A stretch of DNA of 12,223 bases, taken from the NCBI GenBank assembly GCA_003231035.1, contig QIHU01000557.1, positions 1 through 12,223 on the forward strand, read 5' to 3'. Made by a program: the position numbers and the translations under genes. Below are positions 1 to 6,835 of this stretch, one piece after another (within the stretch, counting starts at the first letter, position 1; each line of letters opens with the position of its first letter). The notes beneath the pieces are model-generated. The model was given only the letters and a program-made list of their open reading frames with translations, ran no database searches and was not told the DNA's origin. Source of the DNA: Acidobacteriota bacterium. Lineage in GTDB: Bacteria > Acidobacteriota > Thermoanaerobaculia > Multivoradales > SZUA-115.

Positions 1-576
1 GACCGCGCCTTCCTAGTCACCTTCGATTCCGGGCTCAGCCTGGTGCACCCCGCGACCAACGATCCCATGCGGTTGCACCGAGCGCTCGAGTCCATCGAGC
101 CCAACCCGGAGGGGATGACCCCCCTCTACGACTCGGTGCTCTTCTCCCTCCTCCAGTTTCAGCAACAGCCGGGGCGACGGGCGCTGGTCGTCTTGACCGA
201 CGGTTTCGATTCCAGCAGCCGGGCGCGGCCTCGGCGAGCGGTGGAGTTCGGCCAGAAGTTCGGCGTACCCGTTTACGTGGTGGCGCTAGCCCACCCCGGT
301 GGCGGCGCAGCGGGTGCCGGCTCGGTCAACGACCAGGTGCAACAGCTCAAACTACTGACCCAACCGACCGGTGGCAGGCTGTTGCGGGTGGGCTCCATCG
401 CCGGCCTCGCCGCGGCCTTCAGCCAAATCAACAACGAGCTGCGCCACCAGTACGTCTTGACCTACTACACCAGCGAGCCCCCAACGGGATCGGGACGGCG
501 CGAGGTCGAGGTCACGGTCAAGAAGGACAAGAAAGTGCAAGTGCGAACGATCCTCGCGCTCGACCAGGTCGACTAG
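1..576 (+). CDS. VWA-domain protein, 3' part (VWFA-related acidobacterial type)
   Basis: The reading frame is open from the first base, so the gene begins outside the window and only its last 191 codons are present. The opening residues DRAFLVTF, the threonine-containing GMTPLYDS stretch and the VVLTDGFDSSSR strand-loop match the second half of a von Willebrand factor A fold. In that fold the Thr and the later Asp complete the metal-ion-dependent adhesion site; the first DxSxS element would lie upstream. The end (QYVLTYYTSEPPTGSGRREVEVTVKK) resembles the short beta-rich tail typical of the acidobacterial VWFA-related family, which is usually exported. Its ligand and function are not known, and export cannot be judged without the N-terminus. 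A GTG at position 43 could serve as an internal start, but homology to the fold runs through it, so it is not the real start. Confidence 0.85.
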   Translation, partial: DRAFLVTFDSGLSLVHPATNDPMRLHRALESIEPNPEGMTPLYDSVLFSLLQFQQQPGRRALVVLTDGFDSSSRARPRRAVEFGQKFGVPVYVVALAHPGGGAAGAGSVNDQVQQLKLLTQPTGGRLLRVGSIAGLAAAFSQINNELRHQYVLTYYTSEPPTGSGRREVEVTVKKDKKVQVRTILALDQVD

Positions 577-696
577 CGACCTTGAACTCATCAAACTCAT
601 GCTACAGTGGCCCTGATTATCAGCCGAAAACCCTCTGAACAGATCTCCGACTAGCTGGAAGTAGCTCAACAGCGAGTGGGGTCAACTCTAAGAACT

Positions 697-702
697 AGGG
701 AG
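697..702 (+). promoter_or_regulatory. Shine-Dalgarno site choosing the ATG at 709
   Basis: AGGGAG lies six bases before the ATG at 709. An in-frame GTG at 676 would add eleven residues before the charged start of the signal peptide and has no comparable site, so 709 is preferred. Confidence 0.6.
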
Positions 703-708
703 ACCGCC

Positions 709-2451
709 ATGCATACCTCGCCTAAGAATCGGTATCGTCAACTCGCTGGCCTTGGTCTAGCTTTGGCACTGACCTCGACAAGCGGTGCCTGGGCCGGCCC
801 TGTCGGCGCTGTCGCGGTCACCTATGTAACCCCCGTGAACAGCGGGATCATTCACGAAGCCGTGATCGTCCTTGTCACCACCACTTCGGATTTCGCTATC
901 GACACGGTGGTTGCCGACCTCGATGGCACGGTTCAGAATCTAGCCTTCGCCAACGGCAGCTGGAGCACCACGATCGACATGACCGGTGCCAGCTGGGGCC
1001 CCAAGAGCCTGAGCGTGACGGCGACCGATGTCTTCGCCAACCAGGACATTGCCACGATCCAGGTGAACTTCGACCTGCCCCCGGTCATCACCTTGATCAC
1101 CCCTCTAGACTTCGCCGTGGTGAAATCCACCTTCCCGGTCCAAGCCACCTGCGCGGACGATGGCCCCGCCGGGTGCTCCATGATCGAGATGCGCAACAGC
1201 ACTTCTTGGGAAGCCTGCACCAACACAACCCCGATCGTCTCCAACGGTGGCCCCGTCTTGAACCAGACCGCCAACGTGGCCTCCTTTGACCACGGCGACC
1301 GACTCTCGACCTGCATCCAGGGGACCGACTCCGCCGGGCAGATAGGCCACCGCCTGGTCCACCTTTGGAACATCGATCATCCGCTCTTCTCCGAAGTGGA
1401 CTCGACCGGCGGTTGGATCGTCGACGTCAGCCAAGATCATCTGCTCTTCACCGGCGAGATCACCCCCGGTTTCGGCGAGCTGGTGGGGGTCAAGGATCGT
1501 GGAACCGGCATCGAGACGACCGTCTTTGACGACCTGAACACTCTGCTCGAGAGCCCGTTCGCGCAGCTGACCCCGTTAGGGCTGATCGCTCCCGTCAAGC
1601 TGCTTGCCGGAGGCCCAACCGAGCACCTGTGGGACTGGCGTAACGAAGGCACCCTGTTCGATATCGGTGCCTTTCGGGCGTCGGATTTACAGACCCGAGA
1701 CCTCTGGGCCAGCTGGGTTGAGGGTGTTTCGGTTCCGCCGACGCTCACCGACTATCACCTCACTCGCCGCGACCTGGTGAACGAGACAAATCAGCTGATT
1801 GCCACCGACATTTCCAACGTCGGCACCTCCTTGGCTCCGGACGGTTCGATCATCTATGTTGCCCCGTCAAGGACGGAGCTGATGCGTTTCGACGGCGGCA
1901 CGGTGACCAGTCTCATCAGCGATCCTCCACATATCTACGCAAGTCCGCGGACGGACGGCGGCGCGGTGGCCTACAAGAAAATGCGCCAAGCCACCCCTAA
2001 CACTTTGGAGTTCGCCATCGCGTACCTCAAAGATGGCGTGGAAACGCTGCTGACTCCTTTCAGTGTCGACACTCCCTTCCGCTTCGAACTGGATGGGGAT
2101 TGGCTCGCCTTCGGACGTCTGGATGTCTCCGGCGTGGATCAGGTCTGGCTCCGTGCTCCCGACGGGACCGAAACCCAGGCCAGCTTCTTCGCCACCAACA
2201 GCAGGGTGCACAGCGTATCCTCCTGCGGGGCTCTGACCTTCAGCAGCGGCACCAACAACGCTGACCTCTACCTACACACTCCGTACAGCAACCTGCCCGT
2301 GCGCATCGGCTCTAGCCAAGACGAGGCATTCTGGTTCGACGGCCATCTCTTCTTGGCTACCGGCAGCAAGCTGTTCGAGGTCAACATCGAGATCTTCAGC
2401 AACGATTTCGAGTCGGGCAACACCAACCCTTGGCCAGTCGTCGTCCCGTAG
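709..2451 (+). CDS. Exported Ig-like/beta-propeller-like protein with C-terminal FESG motif
   Basis: This 580-aa protein starts with a clear signal peptide: a basic N-region (KNRYR), a hydrophobic core (LAGLGLALALTS) and a small-residue cleavage area around SGAWAG. Residues ~35-230 look like two Ig-like beta modules (VTYVTPVNSG..., then PPVITLITPLDFAVV...). The second holds three cysteines that could form disulphides. Residues ~240-560 contain repeated short beta-strand patterns with 'DG' turns (for example LAPDGSIIYVA and LDGDWLAFGRLDV), as in TolB/WD-like propellers. The very end, FSNDFESGNTNPW, matches a C-terminal motif (roughly F-DGFESG-t--W) recurrent in secreted proteins of Acidobacteriota and some Gammaproteobacteria; its role is unknown to me. 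No catalytic residues are recognisable. The fold is inferred from pattern, and a binding or surface role is only a guess. Confidence 0.75.
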   Translation: MHTSPKNRYRQLAGLGLALALTSTSGAWAGPVGAVAVTYVTPVNSGIIHEAVIVLVTTTSDFAIDTVVADLDGTVQNLAFANGSWSTTIDMTGASWGPKSLSVTATDVFANQDIATIQVNFDLPPVITLITPLDFAVVKSTFPVQATCADDGPAGCSMIEMRNSTSWEACTNTTPIVSNGGPVLNQTANVASFDHGDRLSTCIQGTDSAGQIGHRLVHLWNIDHPLFSEVDSTGGWIVDVSQDHLLFTGEITPGFGELVGVKDRGTGIETTVFDDLNTLLESPFAQLTPLGLIAPVKLLAGGPTEHLWDWRNEGTLFDIGAFRASDLQTRDLWASWVEGVSVPPTLTDYHLTRRDLVNETNQLIATDISNVGTSLAPDGSIIYVAPSRTELMRFDGGTVTSLISDPPHIYASPRTDGGAVAYKKMRQATPNTLEFAIAYLKDGVETLLTPFSVDTPFRFELDGDWLAFGRLDVSGVDQVWLRAPDGTETQASFFATNSRVHSVSSCGALTFSSGTNNADLYLHTPYSNLPVRIGSSQDEAFWFDGHLFLATGSKLFEVNIEIFSNDFESGNTNPWPVVVP

Positions 2452-2467
2452 ACAACGCGGCACTGAC

Positions 2468-2523
2468 TCCGCGCCCCCCGCCAGCGGGGGCGTGAAGCCT
2501 CCCACCCACAAGGGTGGCGCGGA
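2468..2523 (+). terminator. GC-rich multi-stem inverted repeat after the exported-protein gene
   Basis: Three nested or adjacent stems are visible. An outer 8-bp pair joins 2468-2475 (TCCGCGCC) with 2516-2523 (GGCGCGGA). Inside are a hairpin 2472-2478/2486-2492 (CGCCCCC with GGGGGCG, 7-nt loop) and a hairpin 2502-2507/2512-2517 (CCACCC with GGGTGG, ACAA loop). The outer stem competes with both inner ones, since they share bases. There is no following T-run, so it is not a classical intrinsic terminator. It sits 17 bases past the stop of the upstream gene and just before the feo control region. It may end transcription, stabilise the mRNA 3' end, or be a copy of a dispersed REP-like repeat. 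Confidence 0.45.
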
Positions 2524-2560
2524 TTCCACCGAGAAGCATGCTAAAGTGGTTTCTCCCTAT

Positions 2561-2575
2561 TGAGATATAGTCTCA
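2561..2575 (+). promoter_or_regulatory. Candidate Fur-type operator before feoA
   Basis: TGAGATATAGTCTCA has perfect 5-bp inverted arms (TGAGA/TCTCA) around a 5-base centre. It fits the outer positions of the 7-1-7 Fur box (TGAnAAT-n-ATTnTCA), though the inner positions deviate. It overlaps a -10-like TATAGT (2566-2571) and ends eight bases before the feoA ATG, a placement suited to iron-dependent repression. A DtxR-family or other regulator is also possible. Confidence 0.45.
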
Positions 2576-2582
2576 TTAAGAG

Positions 2583-2873
2583 ATGGACCGCATGGACTCC
2601 CGCAAAGAAACAACTCGATCCTGGCCCTCCCTGACCAGCCTCGCCGAAGGCACGCTGGCCCGTCTGCGCGGCAGTACCGTGCCGGATGCGGACAAGGACT
2701 TGCTGACCGCCCTGGGATTGGTGCGTAACCGCAAGCTCCTGATTCGCAAGATCGGCGCGCCTTGCATCGTTGAGGTTCGGGGAGTTCGCATCGGTTTGGC
2801 CGCCCCGATCGCCGCTTGTCTCAAGGTCGAGCCACTCGATCCGCCCGCGCCCAAGCCAACACCCGCGGCATGA
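2583..2873 (+). CDS. feoA: FeoA, ferrous iron transport accessory protein
   Basis: This 96-aa protein carries one FeoA/SH3-like domain (residues ~17-85). It has the family pattern of a 'L..l..G..a.v' start, then 'LLTALGLVRNRKLLI' (canonical 'rLadlGl.pG..v'), 'GAPCIVEVRGVRIGLAAPIAACLKVEP' (canonical 'G.p..v.v.g..iaLr...a..I.V'), and a proline-rich tail. FeoA is a small cytosolic partner needed for FeoB-mediated Fe2+ uptake. The usual glycine after 'GLV' is replaced by Arg-Asn. The domain is about 75 aa in the family, so ~15 N-terminal residues are extra; a second ATG at 2592 would trim three. No good Shine-Dalgarno precedes either ATG. If the TATAGT is the -10, the leader is only a few bases. 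The stop overlaps the feoB start by ATGA. Confidence 0.85.
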   Translation: MDRMDSRKETTRSWPSLTSLAEGTLARLRGSTVPDADKDLLTALGLVRNRKLLIRKIGAPCIVEVRGVRIGLAAPIAACLKVEPLDPPAPKPTPAA

Positions 2874-4894
2874 GCATCGCCACCCCGCACCGGGTGGAGC
2901 GGGAGGCCGAGGTCACCACCGCGAAAACCACCTCGACCAGCGCCCGGATCGCCCTGCTGGGGGCTCCAAACACCGGCAAGACGACGCTGTTCAACCGGCT
3001 GTGCGGTCTGCGGGCCAAGACGGCCAATTTTCCTGGAACGACAACCAGCGCCCGCCTCGGGCGGGCCCGGCTAGCTCCATTGCCCTCGCCATCGGCCGAG
3101 ATTGTCGACCTGCCGGGCACCTACCGCCTCTTCCTAGATCTTCCCGAGGCTCGGATCTGCCACTCGGTCCTGATGGGAGAGGGGCTGTACCGCAAACCCG
3201 ACGCGGTGCTGGTGGTACTCGACGCCACCAACCTTTCACGCAGCCTCTGCCTCGGCGGCGAGGCTCTCGGCATGGGGCTGCCCACGGTGGTGGCCCTCAA
3301 CATGGTGGATCTCGCCCAGCGGCGAGGTCTCAGCCTCGACCCCGTGCGGTTGGGCCAATTGCTGGGCTGCCCGGTGGTGCCGATCGTGGCGCGCAGCGGC
3401 GAGGGGGTCAAGGAACTCGAACTCACTCTGGCCGGAGCCCTCAGCCAGGACCGCGTGGCCCCTGAATTTCCTCTCCCAATAACCACCGACGGCGACGCTC
3501 TACTCGCCTGGGCCGACCGGGTGATGGAAGCGAGTGTCGGAGGCCAAGAGGCGATCGGCAGCGGTGGCGACAGCTTCACCGAGCGGCTCGACCAAGCTTT
3601 CACTCACCCAGTGCTGGGCATTCTCTTTTTCGCCGCCATCATGTCCGGCCTCTTCTGGACCGTCTTCACCCTAGCGACGATCCCCATGGATTTGATCGAC
3701 CTCACCTTCGAGGTCCTCGGCAACTGGGTCGCGGCGGCACTGCCGGCCGGACCGGTGCGCGACCTCATCGCCACAGGGGTCATTGGCGGCGTCGCCGGGA
3801 CGGTGGTTTTCCTGCCCCAGATCTGCCTGCTCTTTTTCCTGATCAGCTTGCTGGAAGACACCGGTTACCTGGCCCGGGCGGCCTTTGTGGCCGATCGAGT
3901 TCTCAGCCGGTTCGGTCTCCCGGGCCACGCCTTCGTCCCCTTGCTTTCGAGCCACGCTTGCGCCCTGCCCGGCATCCTCTCGGCCCGCTTGATTCCTGAC
4001 CGCAGGGATCGACTGGCGACCATTCTGGTGGCCCCTTTCATGAGTTGTTCGGCAAGGTTGCCGGTCTACGTCCTGCTCACCAGCTTGCTCTTTCGGGATC
4101 GCCCCTTGCTCGCCGGCTTGGCCTTCATGGGCTGCTACCTGCTCGGCGCGCTGGCGGCGTTGATCAGCGCCCTGGTGGCACGGCGCACCTTCCTCAAGGG
4201 CCGCTCGCGACCGATGGTGCTGGAACTGCCTTCCTACAAGCGGCCGGCCTTGCGTACAGCACTGATCACCGCCTACCAGGAGGGTAAAAGTTTCCTCCAG
4301 AAGGCGGGCACGGTGATCGTGGCGATTTGCGTGGTGATGTGGTGGTTGTCGGCCTACCCAACGGTCGAGCCGCCCCCGGAAGCACTGGCCTTGCGCAGCC
4401 AAGCGGCGAGCGTCTCGGCGGTGGATGCCGAACGCGGCGCGAGCCTTACCCTTGAAGCCGACGCCCTCGAAGCTCGCCACGCCCGACGCCAGAGCTTCGC
4501 CGGTCAACTGGGCCGGCTAGTGCAACCGCTCTACGCACCGCTGGGCTACGACTGGCAGTTGACCGTCGGGGTGCTCACCAGCTTCCTCGCGCGCGAGGTC
4601 TTCGTCTCCACCATGGCGGTCCTGTTGACCGGAGAAGAGAGTGAAGAGGGCGTCGTCGCACGAGTCCGTGACGCCAGACGCGACGACGGCTCCCCCCTCT
4701 TCACCCGAGCCACGGCGGCGAGCTTGCTGGTCTTTTTCGTCCTTGCCATGCAGTGTTTTCCCACTCTCGTGGTGACCCGCCGCGAGACCGGCAGCTGGCG
4801 CTGGGCGGCCCTGCAAATGGTGTGGATGACCGGCCTCGCCTGGGTGTTCGCCTTCTTTACCTATCAGGGCTTCCGCTTGGCGGGAGTGGCCTGA
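2870..4894 (+). CDS. feoB: FeoB, GTP-driven ferrous iron transporter
   Basis: This 674-aa protein imports Fe2+ across the inner membrane. The N-terminal G-protein domain has all the expected motifs: G1 GAPNTGKTT (31-39), a G2 segment NFPGTTTS, G3 DLPG (80-83), G4 NMVD (144-147) and G5 near ARSGEG (174-179). The membrane domain (from ~residue 250) carries two Gate repeats. The first has SHACALPGILSARL with Cys364 and Pro367. The second has the well-conserved FMSCSARLPVY with Cys393. Further on is the family signature SFLAREVFVSTM. About seven to nine hydrophobic segments are visible, plus a charged loop around residues 505-560. The ATG at 2870 overlaps the feoA stop, typical of translational coupling; an upstream TTG at 2816 is less likely because it lies inside feoA. 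Length is slightly short for FeoB but complete. Confidence 0.96.
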   Translation: MSIATPHRVEREAEVTTAKTTSTSARIALLGAPNTGKTTLFNRLCGLRAKTANFPGTTTSARLGRARLAPLPSPSAEIVDLPGTYRLFLDLPEARICHSVLMGEGLYRKPDAVLVVLDATNLSRSLCLGGEALGMGLPTVVALNMVDLAQRRGLSLDPVRLGQLLGCPVVPIVARSGEGVKELELTLAGALSQDRVAPEFPLPITTDGDALLAWADRVMEASVGGQEAIGSGGDSFTERLDQAFTHPVLGILFFAAIMSGLFWTVFTLATIPMDLIDLTFEVLGNWVAAALPAGPVRDLIATGVIGGVAGTVVFLPQICLLFFLISLLEDTGYLARAAFVADRVLSRFGLPGHAFVPLLSSHACALPGILSARLIPDRRDRLATILVAPFMSCSARLPVYVLLTSLLFRDRPLLAGLAFMGCYLLGALAALISALVARRTFLKGRSRPMVLELPSYKRPALRTALITAYQEGKSFLQKAGTVIVAICVVMWWLSAYPTVEPPPEALALRSQAASVSAVDAERGASLTLEADALEARHARRQSFAGQLGRLVQPLYAPLGYDWQLTVGVLTSFLAREVFVSTMAVLLTGEESEEGVVARVRDARRDDGSPLFTRATAASLLVFFVLAMQCFPTLVVTRRETGSWRWAALQMVWMTGLAWVFAFFTYQGFRLAGVA

Positions 4895-5082
4895 TGCCGT
4901 GGGGCAACTGGCAATTCTGGGTGGTGAGCCTGATCGCCGCGTGGGCGGCATGGTCGGTGGTGCGTCGGATGTTGCCAGCGCGGAAGAGCGAAGAGCCGGG
5001 CTGTGCCAAGTGCGAGGTCGCCACATTGGCTCGTAAGCAGGCGCGCCAAGAGAGCGCCGCGACAGCAAGGGAAGAAGGCTAG
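4894..5082 (+). CDS. FeoB-associated Cys-rich membrane peptide
   Basis: This 62-aa protein has one N-terminal hydrophobic helix (residues ~6-23, WQFWVVSLIAAWAAW), a short basic stretch (RR...R), then a CAKC motif (Cys37, Cys40) and a charged, helical tail. This layout matches the small FeoB-associated membrane proteins found right after feoB in many bacteria. They are thought to help FeoB, perhaps through metal or redox contacts of the CxxC pair, but their role is not settled. The ATG shares one base with the feoB stop (TGATG), which favours this start and coupled translation. Only one CxxC pair is present, the minimum seen in such peptides. It is not the winged-helix FeoC of enterobacteria. 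Confidence 0.8.
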   Translation: MPWGNWQFWVVSLIAAWAAWSVVRRMLPARKSEEPGCAKCEVATLARKQARQESAATAREEG

Positions 5083-5181
5083 CCCATCGGCTACCACCAA
5101 ATTCCGAGTCCGGGCTCGACCACGCCGAGCGCGGGAACTGGTTCCACACACGGTTAGGACACCACCCGACTCTCAACAAGT

Positions 5182-5210
5182 TTGACATACTGACGCCGAG
5201 TACATACGCT
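5182..5210 (+). promoter_or_regulatory. Sigma-70-like promoter of the toxin-antitoxin pair
   Basis: A perfect -35 TTGACA (5182-5187) is followed after 17 bases by a weak -10, TACGCT (5205-5210). Initiation would fall at about 5217, next to the ATG at 5218, so the antitoxin mRNA would be leaderless or nearly so; no Shine-Dalgarno precedes that ATG. Three direct copies of ACATA (5185-5189, 5202-5206, 5214-5218) overlap the promoter and could be contact sites for the RHH antitoxin. Confidence 0.5.
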
Positions 5211-5217
5211 CCGACAT

Positions 5218-5481
5218 ATGAGCAGTACGATACGGACCACGGTGCGACTGAACGACAATCTATCCCGGCAGGTCAAGCGGTTGGCCGCCGACGAGCAGAC
5301 AACCTTCACCGCCTTGCTAGAGCAGGCGCTGCGGGAGATGCTCCATGGACGACAAGAACGCGTCGGTCGCGAGCGGGTGCCGCTGCCTACCTTTCGGGGG
5401 CAGGGGTTGCAGCCTGGAGTAGACCTTGACGACTCCGCCGCTTTGCTCGAACTGATGGAGGGCCCTGTTGAGGCTCCCTGA
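5218..5481 (+). CDS. vapB: VapB-type ribbon-helix-helix antitoxin
   Basis: This 87-aa protein begins with a short beta strand (STIRTTVRLN) followed by two helices (NLSRQVKRLAADEQ and TTFTALLEQALREML), the ribbon-helix-helix layout of DNA-binding antitoxins. The C-terminal half (residues ~55-87, with PTFRGQGLQPGVDLDDSAALLELME) resembles the toxin-wrapping tail of VapB proteins whose partners belong to the Mtu-type PIN family. It should neutralise the adjacent PIN toxin and repress its own promoter. It overlaps the toxin gene by 14 bases. No untranslated leader is apparent, in keeping with a leaderless start. Confidence 0.85.
   Translation: MSSTIRTTVRLNDNLSRQVKRLAADEQTTFTALLEQALREMLHGRQERVGRERVPLPTFRGQGLQPGVDLDDSAALLELMEGPVEAP
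5457..5462 (+). promoter_or_regulatory. Shine-Dalgarno site supporting the TTG start of vapC
   Basis: GGAGGG inside the end of vapB lies five bases before the TTG at 5468. No ATG or GTG start occurs nearby in frame before the PIN domain's first catalytic Asp, so this site decides the start. Confidence 0.6.
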
Positions 5482-5896
5482 CGTCAATGTGCTGGTGACC
5501 GCCTTCCGTCAGGACGCCCCCCAGCACCAGACAGTACGGCGGTGGCTCGATGAACTCATCGACTCACCCGCATCATTTGGCCTCTCCGATCTGGTATTGA
5601 GCGGTTTCCTGCGTATCGTCACCCATCCAAGGGTGTTCCAACCGCCCACTCCCATCGACAAGGCCCTAGAGTTCGCCATTGCGCTGCGTTCTCAGCCGAA
5701 CTGCGTTCCAGTCTCGCCCGGCGAGCGTCACTGGCAGATCTTCACCCATCTCTGCCAGCAAGCCCAAGCCAAGGGCAACCTCATCCCCGACGCCTTCTTC
5801 GCCGCCTTGGCGATCGAATCCGGCAGTGAATGGATCACCAGCGACCGGGACTTTAGCCGCTTCGACGGTCTGAGCTGGCGTTCACCGACGCTCTGA
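5468..5896 (+). CDS. vapC: VapC-type PIN-domain ribonuclease toxin
   Basis: This 142-aa protein is a full-length PIN domain. It opens with MRLPDVNVLVTAF, carrying the first metal-binding acid Asp5. Later acidic positions are Asp41 in LSDLVLSGFLRIVTHPRVF, Asp108 in NLIPDAFFAALAIE, and Asp126/Asp128 in ITSDRDFSRFDGL. The spacing and the 'VLSGFLRI' and 'THPRVF' signatures match the TIGR00028 (Mtu PIN) subgroup of VapC toxins. Such toxins are Mg2+-dependent endoribonucleases, usually acting on tRNA or rRNA; the target here cannot be told. Translation starts at an uncommon TTG inside vapB, so it depends on vapB translation, which keeps toxin below antitoxin. Nothing suggests inactivation. Confidence 0.88.
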   Translation: MRLPDVNVLVTAFRQDAPQHQTVRRWLDELIDSPASFGLSDLVLSGFLRIVTHPRVFQPPTPIDKALEFAIALRSQPNCVPVSPGERHWQIFTHLCQQAQAKGNLIPDAFFAALAIESGSEWITSDRDFSRFDGLSWRSPTL

Positions 5897-5958
5897 CGCA
5901 GGTTCTGTCATCACCCACGATCCATCAAGCAACTCCGCCGTCAAGTCAGGAAACCTCT

Positions 5959-6315
5959 TCAACCCCCGAGCGCCTTGGCAAGGTCATCGAGTTCGGCCAC
6001 CACTCGGCTCCAGCCGTCGGGAGAGTCTATTTTCCCGGCCCCCTCTTCGAGTCTCGCCAAGGCTGCGGTGATCTCGGGTCGGTGGTCAAGGCGGGGAGCG
6101 CGAGCAAGATAGTCGACGAAGGCTCGGCGATTCTCGCTGCGGGCGGCGAGGCGGGTAGCCTGAGTCCACCGGCCCAGGGTGAAACCGAGAGCCTCTTCGG
6201 ACTTGCCATCGAAGACCTCGCGTAGGCTAGATTCGATGTCGTCGGCATGATTCTCCAGCTCGGAAATGAGTCCTCCAGACTTCTTCTGCCGCCGCAAGCT
6301 TTCTGGCCACCCCAT
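5959..6315 (-). CDS. C-terminal half of the anti-sigma-like gene, in a shifted frame
   Basis: This 118-codon frame has a possible ATG at 6315 but no ribosome site. It overlaps the end of the anti-sigma-like gene by 89 bases, in the frame reached by a net +1 shift. The sequence is helical and protein-like: SGGLISELENHADDIESSL, LGRWTQATRLAARSENRRAFVDYL, then a C-terminal helix. 'GRWTQATRLAA' resembles the repeat-like helices expected in a periplasmic domain. By contrast, the tail of the overlapping upstream frame (FRAGESCRRHRI) looks like out-of-frame translation. The simplest reading is that this is the natural C-terminus of the upstream gene, cut off by one extra base or reached by frameshifting. 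An independent small gene is less likely. Confidence 0.5.
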   Translation of the reverse strand: MGWPESLRRQKKSGGLISELENHADDIESSLREVFDGKSEEALGFTLGRWTQATRLAARSENRRAFVDYLARAPRLDHRPEITAALARLEEGAGKIDSPDGWSRVVAELDDLAKALGG

Positions 6316-6835
6316 AAAGACGCAAGGCGCGGACCAAACTCTTCAACTGGCCTAACGCTGGTTCCACCTCCGCGAGATCGCCAGCGGCGAGGGCGACACG
6401 AAAGTCCACCGTACGCACCCCAAGCCGGAATGCCTTCTGCTCGGCCGAGAGTTTCCGAGGCAGCTCGGTGCCGCGCTGTACGGTCCAGTCGAGGCTATCC
6501 CAACCCTCCAGCTCAACAATGCGCTCGGCATCGAGCAACGCCAGCCGGACCGTTGCATCGGACGGACTCGCCAACCACCAAACCCCGACCGCCATCACCA
6601 CTACGGCAGCGGCTGCAAGCGCCGGCCTCACAAACGAAACTCGGCGCCGTTCGGCCGGTGACGCTACGGCCTCGTTCTCTTCCCGGAAGCGCAAGGTCTC
6701 GAGAAAGACCTCGTAGTAGGCCGGATCGCGCGCCAGCCGCTCCTCGACCGACTGGCGAAGCTCACCGGCCAGTCGCCCGTCGACGAAAGCGGCGAGATCT
6801 TCCAGGTCGGGTCTAGTCTGGTCGAGGGTACTCAA
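6227..6835 (-). CDS. Membrane-anchored anti-sigma-factor-like protein, N-terminal part (probable frameshift)
   Basis: This 202-aa reading frame overlaps the sigma factor gene by TTGA and starts at a TTG with a GGAGA site eight bases before it. Residues 1-50 (LEDLAAFVDGRLAGELRQSVEERLARDPAYYEVFLETL) follow the helical layout of zinc-finger-type anti-sigma factors, but the usual His/Cys zinc ligands are absent. A basic stretch (RRR) precedes one hydrophobic segment at ~69-89, then a ~110-residue part expected outside the cytoplasm. It would hold the sigma factor at the membrane. The last ~25 residues read unnaturally, and the likely remaining domain continues in another frame (down to 5959). With the shift corrected, the protein would be about 290 aa. 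Anti-sigma function is inferred from layout and position. Confidence 0.6.
   Translation of the reverse strand: MSTLDQTRPDLEDLAAFVDGRLAGELRQSVEERLARDPAYYEVFLETLRFREENEAVASPAERRRVSFVRPALAAAAVVVMAVGVWWLASPSDATVRLALLDAERIVELEGWDSLDWTVQRGTELPRKLSAEQKAFRLGVRTVDFRVALAAGDLAEVEPALGQLKSLVRALRLYGVARKLAAAEEVWRTHFRAGESCRRHRI

Noticed and set aside
582..608. Promoter-like TTGAAC...TACAGT before the exported-protein gene
   Set aside because: The spacer is only 15 bases and both boxes deviate from consensus. A nearby 11-base palindrome (613-623) adds little. Too weak to annotate.
3671..4507. Long minus-strand open frame opposite feoB
   Set aside because: Low-complexity Gln/Arg/Gly-rich translation lying fully inside an unmistakable feoB; a shadow frame.
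5897..5958. Terminator between the convergent vapC and anti-sigma-like genes
   Set aside because: No stem longer than about four or five pairs with a short loop and no T-run was found.
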